Made by a program: the position numbers and the translations under genes
Shown: piece after piece, positions 15,650 to 22,527 of the stretch
Layout: each line of letters starts with the position of its first letter
Position numbering within the stretch: position 1 is the first letter of the stretch
NCBI GenBank assembly: GCA_016282215.1
Contig: JAEEKC010000259.1
Span: 1 to 22,527 of the forward strand
Direction: 5' to 3'
Length of the DNA stretch: 22,527 nucleotides
Source: Lachnospiraceae bacterium
GTDB lineage: Bacteria; Bacillota; Clostridia; Lachnospirales; Lachnospiraceae
The notes under the pieces: generated by a model
What the model was told of the DNA's origin: nothing
Databases searched by the model: none
Seen by the model: the letters and a program-made list of their open reading frames with translations, nothing else

Positions 15650-17641
15650 ATGGTTATTTATGTGGATGCAAAGGCGGGCTTTGGCGGCAACGGCAGCAAG
15701 GAAAAGCCCTATCAGCAGATCGGTCAGGCGGCAGCGGTGGCGGTGCCGGGTGATGAGGTGCTTGTCGCGCCGGGGGTGTATCATGAGGATGTCAGTCCGG
15801 TCAATGCGGGAACGGAGAAAAAACGGATCACCTACAGGTCTGCAGAGCCGAAAAAAGCGGTGATCACAGGGGCGGATGTTTTTACCGGCTGGGAGCCCTG
15901 GCAGGGCGACGTCTGGCTCCTGACTGTGCCGAACAGTTATTTTGGCGATCATAATCCGTATACGACTTTTGTCACCGGGGACTGGCTGGATATTCAGGTC
16001 CCGGTGCATACGGGGGAAGTCTTTTTGAACGGAAAATCCTTATATGAGAAAGATTCTCTGGATAAAGTCCTTGAGCCGGAATTTTATGATGCATCCTGGG
16101 ACAGGGATTTTACCAAACATACCTGGTATACCTGTCAGTCCGAAACAGAGGATGCGACGCTCATCTATGCCAATTTCCAGGGCAAAAATCCCAATGAGGA
16201 ATGCGTGGAATTAAATGTCAGACCCCATTGCTTCTGGCCGAAGGCTGAGCATGTGGACTATATTACGCTGAGCGGTTTTACGGTAACCAAGGCTGCCACC
16301 CAGTGGGCGCCGCCCACGGCCCTGCAGGAAGGCATGATCGGACCGCACTGGTCGAAAGGCTGGATCATCGAGGACTGCGAGATCTCGCATTCGAAATGCA
16401 GCGGCATTTCCCTTGGGAAATACAGACAGCAGCATAATGATAATAAGTGGCTGCATTATAAATTCAAAGACGGCGCGCAGACACAGCGTGACTGCTCTCT
16501 GATCGCGCAGCTGGACGGCTGGAGCAAGGAGACCATCGGTTCCCATATCGTCCGAAACTGTGAGATCCATGACTGCGGACAGACGGGGATCGTGGGGAAC
16601 CTGGGCTGCGTCTTTTCCCTGATCGAAAACAATCATATCCATCATATCAACAATAAGCGGAACCTGGCAGGCGCGGAGATCGGCGGCATCAAACTGCATG
16701 CGGCCATCGATGTGATCATCAAAAACAATCATTTCCATGACTGCACCCGCGGCATCTGGCTGGACTGGCAGTGCCAGGGCACCAGGGTGACAGGCAATCT
16801 GTTCCATGATAACTGCATGTCCAGGGATTATCTGTTAAAGAACGAGAACAAGCTGGGGCTGGGGCTCGGAGAAGATCTGTGGATCGAGATCGCCCATGGT
16901 CCTACCCTTGTGGATAACAACATCATGCTCTCCGAACGCTGCGTCAAACTCCCGACCCAGGGTGTGGCTTTTGTGCATAACCTGTTCTACGGCGCAATTT
17001 CGGCCGTAGGAAGGGGTGTCAACAATGGCACGGTAAAATACCCGTCTCCGCGCTATACGCCCATTCATAAGCCTCACAGGACGGAAATCACGGGCTTTAT
17101 GACGATCCTTCACGGGGATGTGCGTTTTTACAACAATGTTTTCGTACAACCGAAGGTGCGCCAGGGCATGATCGATATCTGCGAGGAAGAGCATGACGGC
17201 GAATGGGATAACGGCAATCTGGAAGCGGGAACCTCCTGCTACAACGGCTATATGACCCAGGAGCAGTGGGAAAAGGAATTTGAAGGATACTGCGGCGAAG
17301 GCGCAGACAAGCCTCGTGACCGTTACTACATGCCGCTTCCCGTATGGACCGGCGGAAATGTATTTTTCAACGGCGCAAAGCCCTGTGATATCGAAAAAGG
17401 CGCAACGGTGGATACCGAGCATGAAGTCAGGGTTGAACTGGTGCAAACGGATGGTCAGTATAAGGTTGTGACCGATTTCGCGCAGTATCTGCCGAAGGCT
17501 GAGATGATCACTTCGGATACCCTCGGCATGGCCTTCGAGCCGGAAGAGAGATTCGAGACACCGGACGGCGAGGATATCATTTTTGATACCGATTTTGACG
17601 GAAAGAAGAGGGAGAGTGTTGTGGCAGGACCTTTTGCGTGA
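15650..17641 (+). CDS. GH120 beta-xylosidase, copy 1
   Basis: GH120 enzymes are right-handed parallel beta-helix xylosidases; the type enzyme is XylC of Thermoanaerobacterium saccharolyticum. The N-terminal pattern (IYVDAKAG ... GSKEKPYQQIGQAAAVAVPGD), ANFQGKNPNEE and IGPHWSKGWIIEDCEISHSKCSGISLGK all match that family. By alignment from memory, the nucleophile (Asp382 in XylC) is Asp372 in GIWLDWQCQG and the acid/base (Glu405) is Glu413 in LWIEIAHGP. An insertion of about 18 residues lies between them. The ATG at 15650 is preferred over 15644 because AAAGGGG then has an 8-base gap and the N-terminus matches copy 2. There is no signal peptide, so it should be cytosolic. The 663-residue length is normal. 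Upstream 15506-15649 holds no feature I can support. Confidence 0.92.
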   Translation: MVIYVDAKAGFGGNGSKEKPYQQIGQAAAVAVPGDEVLVAPGVYHEDVSPVNAGTEKKRITYRSAEPKKAVITGADVFTGWEPWQGDVWLLTVPNSYFGDHNPYTTFVTGDWLDIQVPVHTGEVFLNGKSLYEKDSLDKVLEPEFYDASWDRDFTKHTWYTCQSETEDATLIYANFQGKNPNEECVELNVRPHCFWPKAEHVDYITLSGFTVTKAATQWAPPTALQEGMIGPHWSKGWIIEDCEISHSKCSGISLGKYRQQHNDNKWLHYKFKDGAQTQRDCSLIAQLDGWSKETIGSHIVRNCEIHDCGQTGIVGNLGCVFSLIENNHIHHINNKRNLAGAEIGGIKLHAAIDVIIKNNHFHDCTRGIWLDWQCQGTRVTGNLFHDNCMSRDYLLKNENKLGLGLGEDLWIEIAHGPTLVDNNIMLSERCVKLPTQGVAFVHNLFYGAISAVGRGVNNGTVKYPSPRYTPIHKPHRTEITGFMTILHGDVRFYNNVFVQPKVRQGMIDICEEEHDGEWDNGNLEAGTSCYNGYMTQEQWEKEFEGYCGEGADKPRDRYYMPLPVWTGGNVFFNGAKPCDIEKGATVDTEHEVRVELVQTDGQYKVVTDFAQYLPKAEMITSDTLGMAFEPEERFETPDGEDIIFDTDFDGKKRESVVAGPFA

Positions 17642-17733
17642 GAATACGATAAAAAGTGTCAAATGGAAACGGATTGTTTCACAATGAAGGATAGCAAAAC
17701 GAGAACAATGAAAAATGAGGAGGATGCAAAACT

Positions 17734-19722
17734 ATGATCTACTATGTAAATGCAAGCGCAGCCCGCGACGGCAACGGCTCAAAGGATATGCCCTTTAAGC
17801 ACATAAATGATGCCGCGAAGGTTGCCGTGGCAGGGGACGAAGTTGTTGTGGCACCGGGTATCTACAGGGAATATGTCAATCCCATTAATGCAGGAACGAA
17901 GGATGCGCGCATCACATACCGCAGCGAGGAGCCGCTGGGCGCGGTGATCACCGGAGCCGAGAAGGTAGGGGGATGGACACAGTATGAAGGGAATGTCTGG
18001 ACCGTGACCGTGGACAACGGCGTTTTCGGAGATTACAATCCCTATACCACCTATGTCTGCGGTGACTGGTATTTTGCACCGACGGTGCGCCACACAGGTT
18101 CCGTTTTCTTAGGGGATCTGATGATGTATGAGACCGTTACCCTGGAGGAATGCATCGAAGGTGCGGTAGAACCCCATTCCTGGGTGCCGGAAGATTCTAA
18201 ATACAAATGGTTCACAAAGCAGGACGGAGACAAGACAGTGCTGTATGCGAATTTCCAGGGAAAAAATCCCAATGAAGAGGATGTGCAGATCAGTGTCCGC
18301 CGCAATTGCTTTATGCCGTCAAAGACCGGCGTGGGTTATATCACCGTCAGCGGATTTCTGATCACGAAGGCAGCCACCACCTGGGCGCCGCCGGCTTCCT
18401 ATCAGGACGGCATGATCGGACCGCACTGGTCCAAAGGCTGGATCATTGAAGACTGCGAGATCAGCAACAGCAAATGCTGCGGCATTTCCCTCGGCAAATA
18501 CAGGGATCCGGAAAATGATATGTATTTCTATCATAAGCATGTGAAAAGCCCTACCCAGATGGAGCGCGACGCGGTCTGCCGCGGTCAGTATCACGGATGG
18601 CTGAAAGAGCGGGTTGGCAGCCATATCATCCGGCGCTGCCATGTGCATCACTGCGAACAGACCGGTATTGTGGGCCGTATGGGCGGCGTTTTTTCCACCA
18701 TCGAGGACTGCCATATCCATCATTGCTGTGAATCCCAGCAGCTCGGAGGCGCGGAGACAGCCGGGATCAAACTCCATGCAGCCATTGATGTGACCATTCG
18801 CCGCAACCATATTCATCACAGTATCCTGGGAGTATGGCTTGACTGGGAGGCACAGGGCGCGAGGATTTCGCAGAATCTGATGCATGATAATATGCGACCT
18901 GAGTACAGTGAGCCGGCAGAAGGCGCCATGTTCTCCGGCGATGTCTTTATCGAAGTGGGCCACGGTCCGACCCTGATCGATAACAATGTGCTGCTTTCAC
19001 GGACAGGAATTGTGATCCCCAGCCAGGGCATTGCCTGTGTGCACAATCTGGTGCTCGGTTCCTTCGGCCTGATCAACTCCGGCGTAGACAGCGTGATCAA
19101 CGGACAGCGTGAGCCCCGTTATACGCCCTACCATATCCGCCACAGGACAGAGGTGGCAGGTTTTATGACCATTCTGCACGGTGATGACAGGATATACAAC
19201 AACATCTTTATCCAGCATTATCCGATTACCGATCCGGAAAAGACGCCCGCGGACAATGATTACCAGGTTGTGGGAACGGCGCCTTTTGACATCTTCCCTT
19301 CTTATGATGAGTGGATCGCACAGTTCAATTTTGAAAAAGAGCCTCAGATGCGAGAGCTGGGCCTTGCCCATTTCGGACACCTTCCTGTCTGGGTAGAAGG
19401 AAATGCGTACTTCGGCGGCGCCACGGTCTGCAAACATGAAACGAAGAAATATGAAAACACCGAGGATCAGATCACGGTGGAATTTACCGATCAGGACGGT
19501 GTCTGCACGCTGAAGACCAATGTCTATGATTTCCTGGCTGATTTCAGGGACGGCATCATCACCAGTGATACCCTCGGCAAGGCCTTTGAGCCGGAACAGC
19601 GTTTTGAGAATCCGGACGGAAGCACCATCACCTTTGACGCGGACTTCTTCGGAGACCATCGCGGGATCGACTGCATCCCCGGACCTTTTGCAGAAGGGAA
19701 GGATTCATTTAAGCTATTTTGA
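17734..19722 (+). CDS. GH120 beta-xylosidase, copy 2
   Basis: This is a tandem paralogue of the preceding gene, similar along its entire 662-residue length, with the same beta-helix signatures (MIYYVNASAARDGNGSKDMP, ANFQGKNPNEEDV, MIGPHWSKGWIIEDCEISNS). The nucleophile is Asp370 in GVWLDWEAQG, identical to the XylC motif, and the acid/base is Glu407 in DVFIEVGHGP, with a different ~14-residue insertion between them. GAGGAGGAT lies about 9 bases before the ATG. There is no signal peptide. It likely cleaves xylo-oligosaccharides in the cytosol with copy 1 and the GH43 enzyme. The 92-base gap from copy 1 contains an imperfect dyad (gaaacggattgtttc) but no clear terminator, so the pair may share a transcript. 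Confidence 0.93.
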   Translation: MIYYVNASAARDGNGSKDMPFKHINDAAKVAVAGDEVVVAPGIYREYVNPINAGTKDARITYRSEEPLGAVITGAEKVGGWTQYEGNVWTVTVDNGVFGDYNPYTTYVCGDWYFAPTVRHTGSVFLGDLMMYETVTLEECIEGAVEPHSWVPEDSKYKWFTKQDGDKTVLYANFQGKNPNEEDVQISVRRNCFMPSKTGVGYITVSGFLITKAATTWAPPASYQDGMIGPHWSKGWIIEDCEISNSKCCGISLGKYRDPENDMYFYHKHVKSPTQMERDAVCRGQYHGWLKERVGSHIIRRCHVHHCEQTGIVGRMGGVFSTIEDCHIHHCCESQQLGGAETAGIKLHAAIDVTIRRNHIHHSILGVWLDWEAQGARISQNLMHDNMRPEYSEPAEGAMFSGDVFIEVGHGPTLIDNNVLLSRTGIVIPSQGIACVHNLVLGSFGLINSGVDSVINGQREPRYTPYHIRHRTEVAGFMTILHGDDRIYNNIFIQHYPITDPEKTPADNDYQVVGTAPFDIFPSYDEWIAQFNFEKEPQMRELGLAHFGHLPVWVEGNAYFGGATVCKHETKKYENTEDQITVEFTDQDGVCTLKTNVYDFLADFRDGIITSDTLGKAFEPEQRFENPDGSTITFDADFFGDHRGIDCIPGPFAEGKDSFKLF

Positions 19723-19724
19723 AA

Positions 19725-19750
19725 GAGAGAACCGTCCCCATCTGACACCC
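19725..19750 (+). repeat. REP-like motif fragment (gagagaaccgtcccc type)
   Basis: The stretch gagagaaccgtccccatctg followed by acaccc begins two bases after the GH120 stop. The GGGACGGTTCTC core (here on the - strand) is one I associate with short dispersed repeats around REP/IS200-like tyrosine-transposase genes in Clostridia and other phyla. No transposase or terminal inverted repeat is present in the window, so this would be an isolated remnant. The identification rests on recollection of the motif, not on a search. Confidence 0.35.
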
Positions 19751-19778
19751 AACTATCCCTAATGACACTATATTAGAC

Positions 19779-19806
19779 TTGAAGACATCACCCGTTCTGT
19801 GATAAT
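19779..19806 (+). promoter_or_regulatory. Candidate promoter overlapping a terminator stem-loop
   Basis: TTGAAG (19779-19784) and GATAAT (19801-19806) are 16 bases apart. The -10 lies in the loop of the adjacent terminator hairpin, so transcription would start inside or just past the 3' arm and leave a leader of about 45 bases before the ATG at 19857. This could allow expression of the downstream gene despite the terminator. The hexamers are imperfect. Confidence 0.3.
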
Positions 19807-19834
19807 ATCGATTACAGACGGGTGATGCTTTTTT
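19786..19834 (+). terminator. Rho-independent terminator after the GH120 pair
   Basis: The arms catcacccgttctgt (19786-19800) and acagacgggtgatg (19814-19827) pair as 9 + 5 bp with one bulged T, closing a 13-base loop. They are followed by cttttttaaaa. The hairpin ends the glycosidase block and lies only 22 bases before the next start codon. Confidence 0.9.
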
Positions 19835-19856
19835 AAAAGCGGAAACGGGGGTTGGC

Positions 19857-21686
19857 ATGCTGCAGTTTTGGGGCAGGGGATCTGCTTTTCATTCGGATAA
19901 TAACAGTGCATTCTATGTGGATGGCAGCAATCTTTTGCTGCTGGATTTTCCCATGTCTTCTTTTCACAAGATGCGGAAGGCTGCGGCAGATGGCATTACT
20001 TCTAATGAAAATTCATCTAATGGCATTTCTTCCGGGGCGATTTCTTCTATAAAGCATATTTATGTTTTGGTAACACATACGCACAGTGATCATATCGGCG
20101 GGATTCCCATGCTGATCCATTATGCCTATTATGTCTGGGACGCTCTGCCGGTTACGGTGGTCGCTCCGTCGAAAAAAGTGGCAAAGGATCTGCATTTTCT
20201 GATCAGCCATTTGGAAGGCTGCGATGAGAATGCGTATGAGATCATCACGGCGGACGAGTTGACGAAGTGGAAGGCAAAGGCAATACCGACCACGCATACA
20301 GAGGAACTTGAGGGACGGTGCTACGGGTATCATCTGACGATCGGTGATAAGTCCGTGGTCTATACAGGGGATACCAATACGCTTGCGCCTTTTGAACCCT
20401 ATCTGAAAAAAGGCGTGTATTTCTATACGGAGATCGCGGCCATTGCTTCACCGGTGCATCTTTCAGCAGAGCAGGAACTTGAAAAAATGCTTACGCTGGC
20501 AGGGGAAGGCGTGCATGTATTTTTGATGCACCTTGACAGGGAAGATGAGATCGCGGATATGATCAAAGGAACGGGCATTCAGTTAGCGCCGCTTGCAGAA
20601 TCATTTTTGGGGAATGATGTGGGTGAAGGAGCAAAGCATGGTCAGCAGGACCCATTACAGGAGAAGGGAGCAGTAAGCGACATGAACTCACAACAACTGT
20701 TAACAGACATTTTTTCCGTATCCCACGAATTATACCGTGACATGAGCCAGGCGGGCGAGACGGATCATATGAAGATCTTTACGCATCTGACAGAGCTGGG
20801 CAGGATACTGACGGAATCCGACAGGGCCAGTTTCTGGAAATGGGATAAGGGCACGCATACGCTGTGGACCATGACGGCAACGGGAACCGGTAAGATTACG
20901 ATTCCCGATACCACCGGACTTGTGGGTAAGGCGCTTTCGGAGGGAGAGGTGATCGTGACCAATGATCCCTACAACAATCCTTACTTCAATGCCGATGTGG
21001 ATAAAAAGACAGGCTATGTGACAAAGTCCATTCTGGTCATGCCGGTGGCAAATGTAAAGGGTGAGTATATCGGCGCTTATCAGGTTATCAATAAGCTGGG
21101 CGGTGACGGCACCTATGATGTGAGGGAGGACTGCCGCAGGCTTTCTCTGGCAGCCATGATCTGCGGTCTTGCACTGGAGTCTGAGGTCTTTTTAGAGGAG
21201 TCCCATACGGATAAACTGACGGGCCTTCGAAACCGCATGGGCTTTTTCCATGATTTTGACAAAAAATACCGCAGCTACATTGAAAACCCCGATGCGGATC
21301 TGGCACTCTTTATCTGCGATATTGATAAGTTCAAACGTGTCAATGATACCTATGGCCACAATATCGGTGATGAGGTGTTAAAGCACGTGGCATCGATCCT
21401 GCGCGACCACAAGCCGGAAGAGGGCGATGTTTACCGCCGGGGCGGTGAGGACTCCATTATGATCATGCCGGGTCAGAAAATGGATGATGGAGCCGCAAAA
21501 GCGGAGGAGATCCGTGCTTTCATTGAAGCACATGATTGTGTGACAGACACTGTGACGGTACATCATACCATGAGTTTCGGTGTGGCAGAATTTGAGAATG
21601 ATAAGAGTATCGAAGAAAATATCAAGGTTGCCGACGATAAGTTATATCGGGCGAAAGAAGAGGGACGGAACCGGGTGATCGTATGA
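19857..21686 (+). CDS. Metallo-beta-lactamase-fold / GAF / degenerate GGDEF fusion protein
   Basis: Residues 1-~250 are an MBL-fold hydrolase of the RNase Z-like style with a full two-metal ligand set: His74, His76, Asp78, His79 (THTHSDHIGG), His147 (TTHTEE), Asp172 (YTGDTNT) and His225 (LMHLD). A Ser/Asn-rich insert lies at about 42-66. After a ~25-residue linker, residues ~290-440 are a GAF domain (GLVGKALSEGEVIVTNDPYN). Residues ~455-609 are a GGDEF domain starting DKLTGLRNRMGF with an intact FICDIDKFKRVNDTYGHNIGDEVL. The signature is GGEDS (529-533) instead of GG[D/E]EF, and no RxxD inhibitory site precedes it. An in-frame ATG at 20682 with AGGAGAAGGGAG upstream could start a separate GAF-GGEDS protein. 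The stop overlaps the next ATG as ATGA. The substrate of the MBL part is unknown. Confidence 0.85.
   Translation: MLQFWGRGSAFHSDNNSAFYVDGSNLLLLDFPMSSFHKMRKAAADGITSNENSSNGISSGAISSIKHIYVLVTHTHSDHIGGIPMLIHYAYYVWDALPVTVVAPSKKVAKDLHFLISHLEGCDENAYEIITADELTKWKAKAIPTTHTEELEGRCYGYHLTIGDKSVVYTGDTNTLAPFEPYLKKGVYFYTEIAAIASPVHLSAEQELEKMLTLAGEGVHVFLMHLDREDEIADMIKGTGIQLAPLAESFLGNDVGEGAKHGQQDPLQEKGAVSDMNSQQLLTDIFSVSHELYRDMSQAGETDHMKIFTHLTELGRILTESDRASFWKWDKGTHTLWTMTATGTGKITIPDTTGLVGKALSEGEVIVTNDPYNNPYFNADVDKKTGYVTKSILVMPVANVKGEYIGAYQVINKLGGDGTYDVREDCRRLSLAAMICGLALESEVFLEESHTDKLTGLRNRMGFFHDFDKKYRSYIENPDADLALFICDIDKFKRVNDTYGHNIGDEVLKHVASILRDHKPEEGDVYRRGGEDSIMIMPGQKMDDGAAKAEEIRAFIEAHDCVTDTVTVHHTMSFGVAEFENDKSIEENIKVADDKLYRAKEEGRNRVIV
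20659..20684 (+). promoter_or_regulatory. Internal ribosome-binding site and ATG inside the MBL-GAF-GGDEF gene
   Basis: AGGAGAAGGGAG (20659-20670) is followed 11 bases later by ATG (20682-20684), in frame at codon 276, exactly at the boundary before the GAF domain. The encoded start MNSQQLLTDIFSVSHELYRD looks like a natural N-terminus. The linker residues immediately before it (EKGAVSD) are encoded by the ribosome site itself. This suggests a former separate gene, or independent translation of the C-terminal half. Confidence 0.5.
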
Positions 21687-22188
21687 AGATTATAAATCTT
21701 ATGGATCGTTTTCCTTTTCTATGGAAGCTATTGGTTAAAATGCCGAATTACATTGAATATGAAGGAAATATAAGAGGCGATTTCTTTGAGGATATTGATC
21801 TGCCACATCCATCTTCAACCGACAAGTGCTTCATTGGTGAACTGGAGGGGGACAGGTTTTGGTTTTGCAAAACGCATCCTATGCAGTATACCGGTTTCAC
21901 AATAGTTTTGTATGGGGAGATCCTGGATGATCATATGATACGTTTTGGATATGGGACGAGGAAAGACGTGTACAATTTCTTTTTGCGTATAGATGCAACG
22001 GCGTTTTTCATTTTCTTTTTATACTTCCTGTATGGATTTTTGGTTTGTGGACTGTTCCTTCCTTCGAGATAGTAATGTGGATTGTGGCTGTTGTTATGTT
22101 AAATGTTGCATTGTTCATTCATCCGAAAATAGAAACAGATATTCTGTATGCGGAGCTGAAAAGGATGTGCAAAAAAGACAATCATTGA
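21683..22188 (+). pseudogene. Small two-helix membrane protein gene, apparently frameshifted
   Basis: I do not recognise the family. The frame from ATG 21683 (overlapping the previous stop as ATGA, so coupled) encodes MDRFPFLWKLLVKMPNYIEY, a soluble region to about residue 100, then a membrane helix (TAFFIFFLYFLYGFLV) and stops at 22070-22072. The frame one base back is open from at least 22021 and continues as TVPSFEIVMWIVAVVMLN, a second membrane helix and charged tail, to a TGA at 22186-22188. Together they give about 168 residues if one base is restored, probably in a T5 run such as 22037-22041. The stretch is visibly more AT-rich than its neighbours. It may be a decayed gene, a sequencing slip in a homopolymer, or a truly short 129-residue protein. 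Its 3' end overlaps the convergent cyclase by 7 bases. Confidence 0.55.
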
Positions 22189-22527
22189 TCTTGTATGACT
22201 GTATTCTTCGGAGCGGTTTTATCAACGGAAATAACCTCATACACAAGTACGCCATTCGATTTTCCCTTCAGTGGAATACGTCCGATCTCGTTTACTTCAA
22301 TGCGGTCTTTCAGCCGCTCGTAAAGGACATTACTGATAAGCACCTGTCCTTTTTTCGCATTGGCTTCGAGACGGGCCGAGGTATTGACAGTATCGCCGAT
22401 GGCGGTAAAGTCCATACGGAAATCGCAGCCTACGTTGCCCACAACGGCACGGCCGCAGTGAACGCCGACACCGAAGCCCACGCTTCGTCCGTATTTTTCC
22501 AATAAGACTTTTTCAAGTTCTTCGCCG
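22182..22527 (-). CDS. Class III adenylate/guanylate cyclase, C-terminal part
   Basis: This is the C-terminal portion of a - strand gene whose start lies beyond the right edge; the frame is open to base 22526. It shows the class III cyclase core: VGFGVGVHCGRAVVGNVG, then MDFTAIGDTVNTSARLEANA with the Asn and Arg of the NxxxR transition-state motif, then KKGQVLISNVLYERLKDRIE and the usual GRIPLKGKSNGVLVYEV ending. These enzymes make cAMP (or cGMP) from the nucleoside triphosphate as homodimers. The N-terminal sensory region, which would show whether it is membrane-bound, is not visible. A TTG at 22502-22500 could be misread as a start but is internal. The gene is convergent with the frameshifted membrane-protein gene; no terminator is obvious between them. 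Confidence 0.9.
   Translation of the reverse strand, partial: GEELEKVLLEKYGRSVGFGVGVHCGRAVVGNVGCDFRMDFTAIGDTVNTSARLEANAKKGQVLISNVLYERLKDRIEVNEIGRIPLKGKSNGVLVYEVISVDKTAPKNTVIQDQ

Noticed and set aside
17660..17690. Possible catabolite-response element (tggaaacggattgtttca)
   Set aside because: It is 18 bases with an imperfect dyad and does not fit the 14-base cre consensus in either register.
21993..22505. 170-residue + strand frame across the right end
   Set aside because: Most of it is antisense to the class III cyclase core, and its N-terminal part is the wrong register of the small membrane protein.

Overview
The window reads as chromosomal DNA from a Clostridia-class Firmicute, most likely a gut or rumen Lachnospiraceae. 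This is inferred from the hlyD-like/yggS/sepF ... lspA/rluD gene order, AGGAGG-type ribosome sites, TTG starts, short intergenic gaps, PAS/GGDEF-type signalling proteins and intracellular xylosidases. All genes are on the + strand except the last, a class III nucleotide cyclase on the - strand that runs off the right edge. I see no tRNA, rRNA, CRISPR array or intact transposon.

Region 1 (1-4587) is conserved housekeeping. It holds the end of a HlyD-like membrane-fusion protein, yggS (PLP homeostasis, broken by an in-frame TAA), sepF (division), a strong terminator, then aroB (shikimate pathway), lspA (lipoprotein signal peptidase) and an RluD-type pseudouridine synthase. Region 2 (4628-10904) is envelope and metabolism. 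It holds a membrane PAS sensor with no recognisable output enzyme, an L,D-transpeptidase with a long Ser/Gly/Arg/Thr-rich cytoplasmic tail, surE (nucleotidase), a type Ic aspartate aminotransferase and a small MecA-like protein, closed by a terminator.

Region 3 (11015-19722) is a xylo-oligosaccharide block: a GH43 beta-xylosidase/arabinofuranosidase and two tandem GH120 beta-xylosidases. All three lack signal peptides, so they should act on imported oligosaccharides. A 987-residue single-chain UvrD-type helicase/PD-(D/E)XK nuclease with an iron-sulfur cysteine set lies between the GH43 gene and the GH120 pair. No transporter or regulator for the sugars is in view.

Region 4 (19723-22527) is a signalling end. 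A short motif resembling the repeats seen near REP-type transposases and a terminator are followed by a metallo-beta-lactamase-fold/GAF/GGDEF fusion. This fusion has a complete metal site, a degenerate GGEDS signature and a convincing internal ribosome site. Next come a frameshifted small membrane-protein gene and the convergent cyclase. The fusion protein beside the cyclase is the most unusual part of the window and the best candidate for an undescribed signalling arrangement. The rest is well explained by known families.
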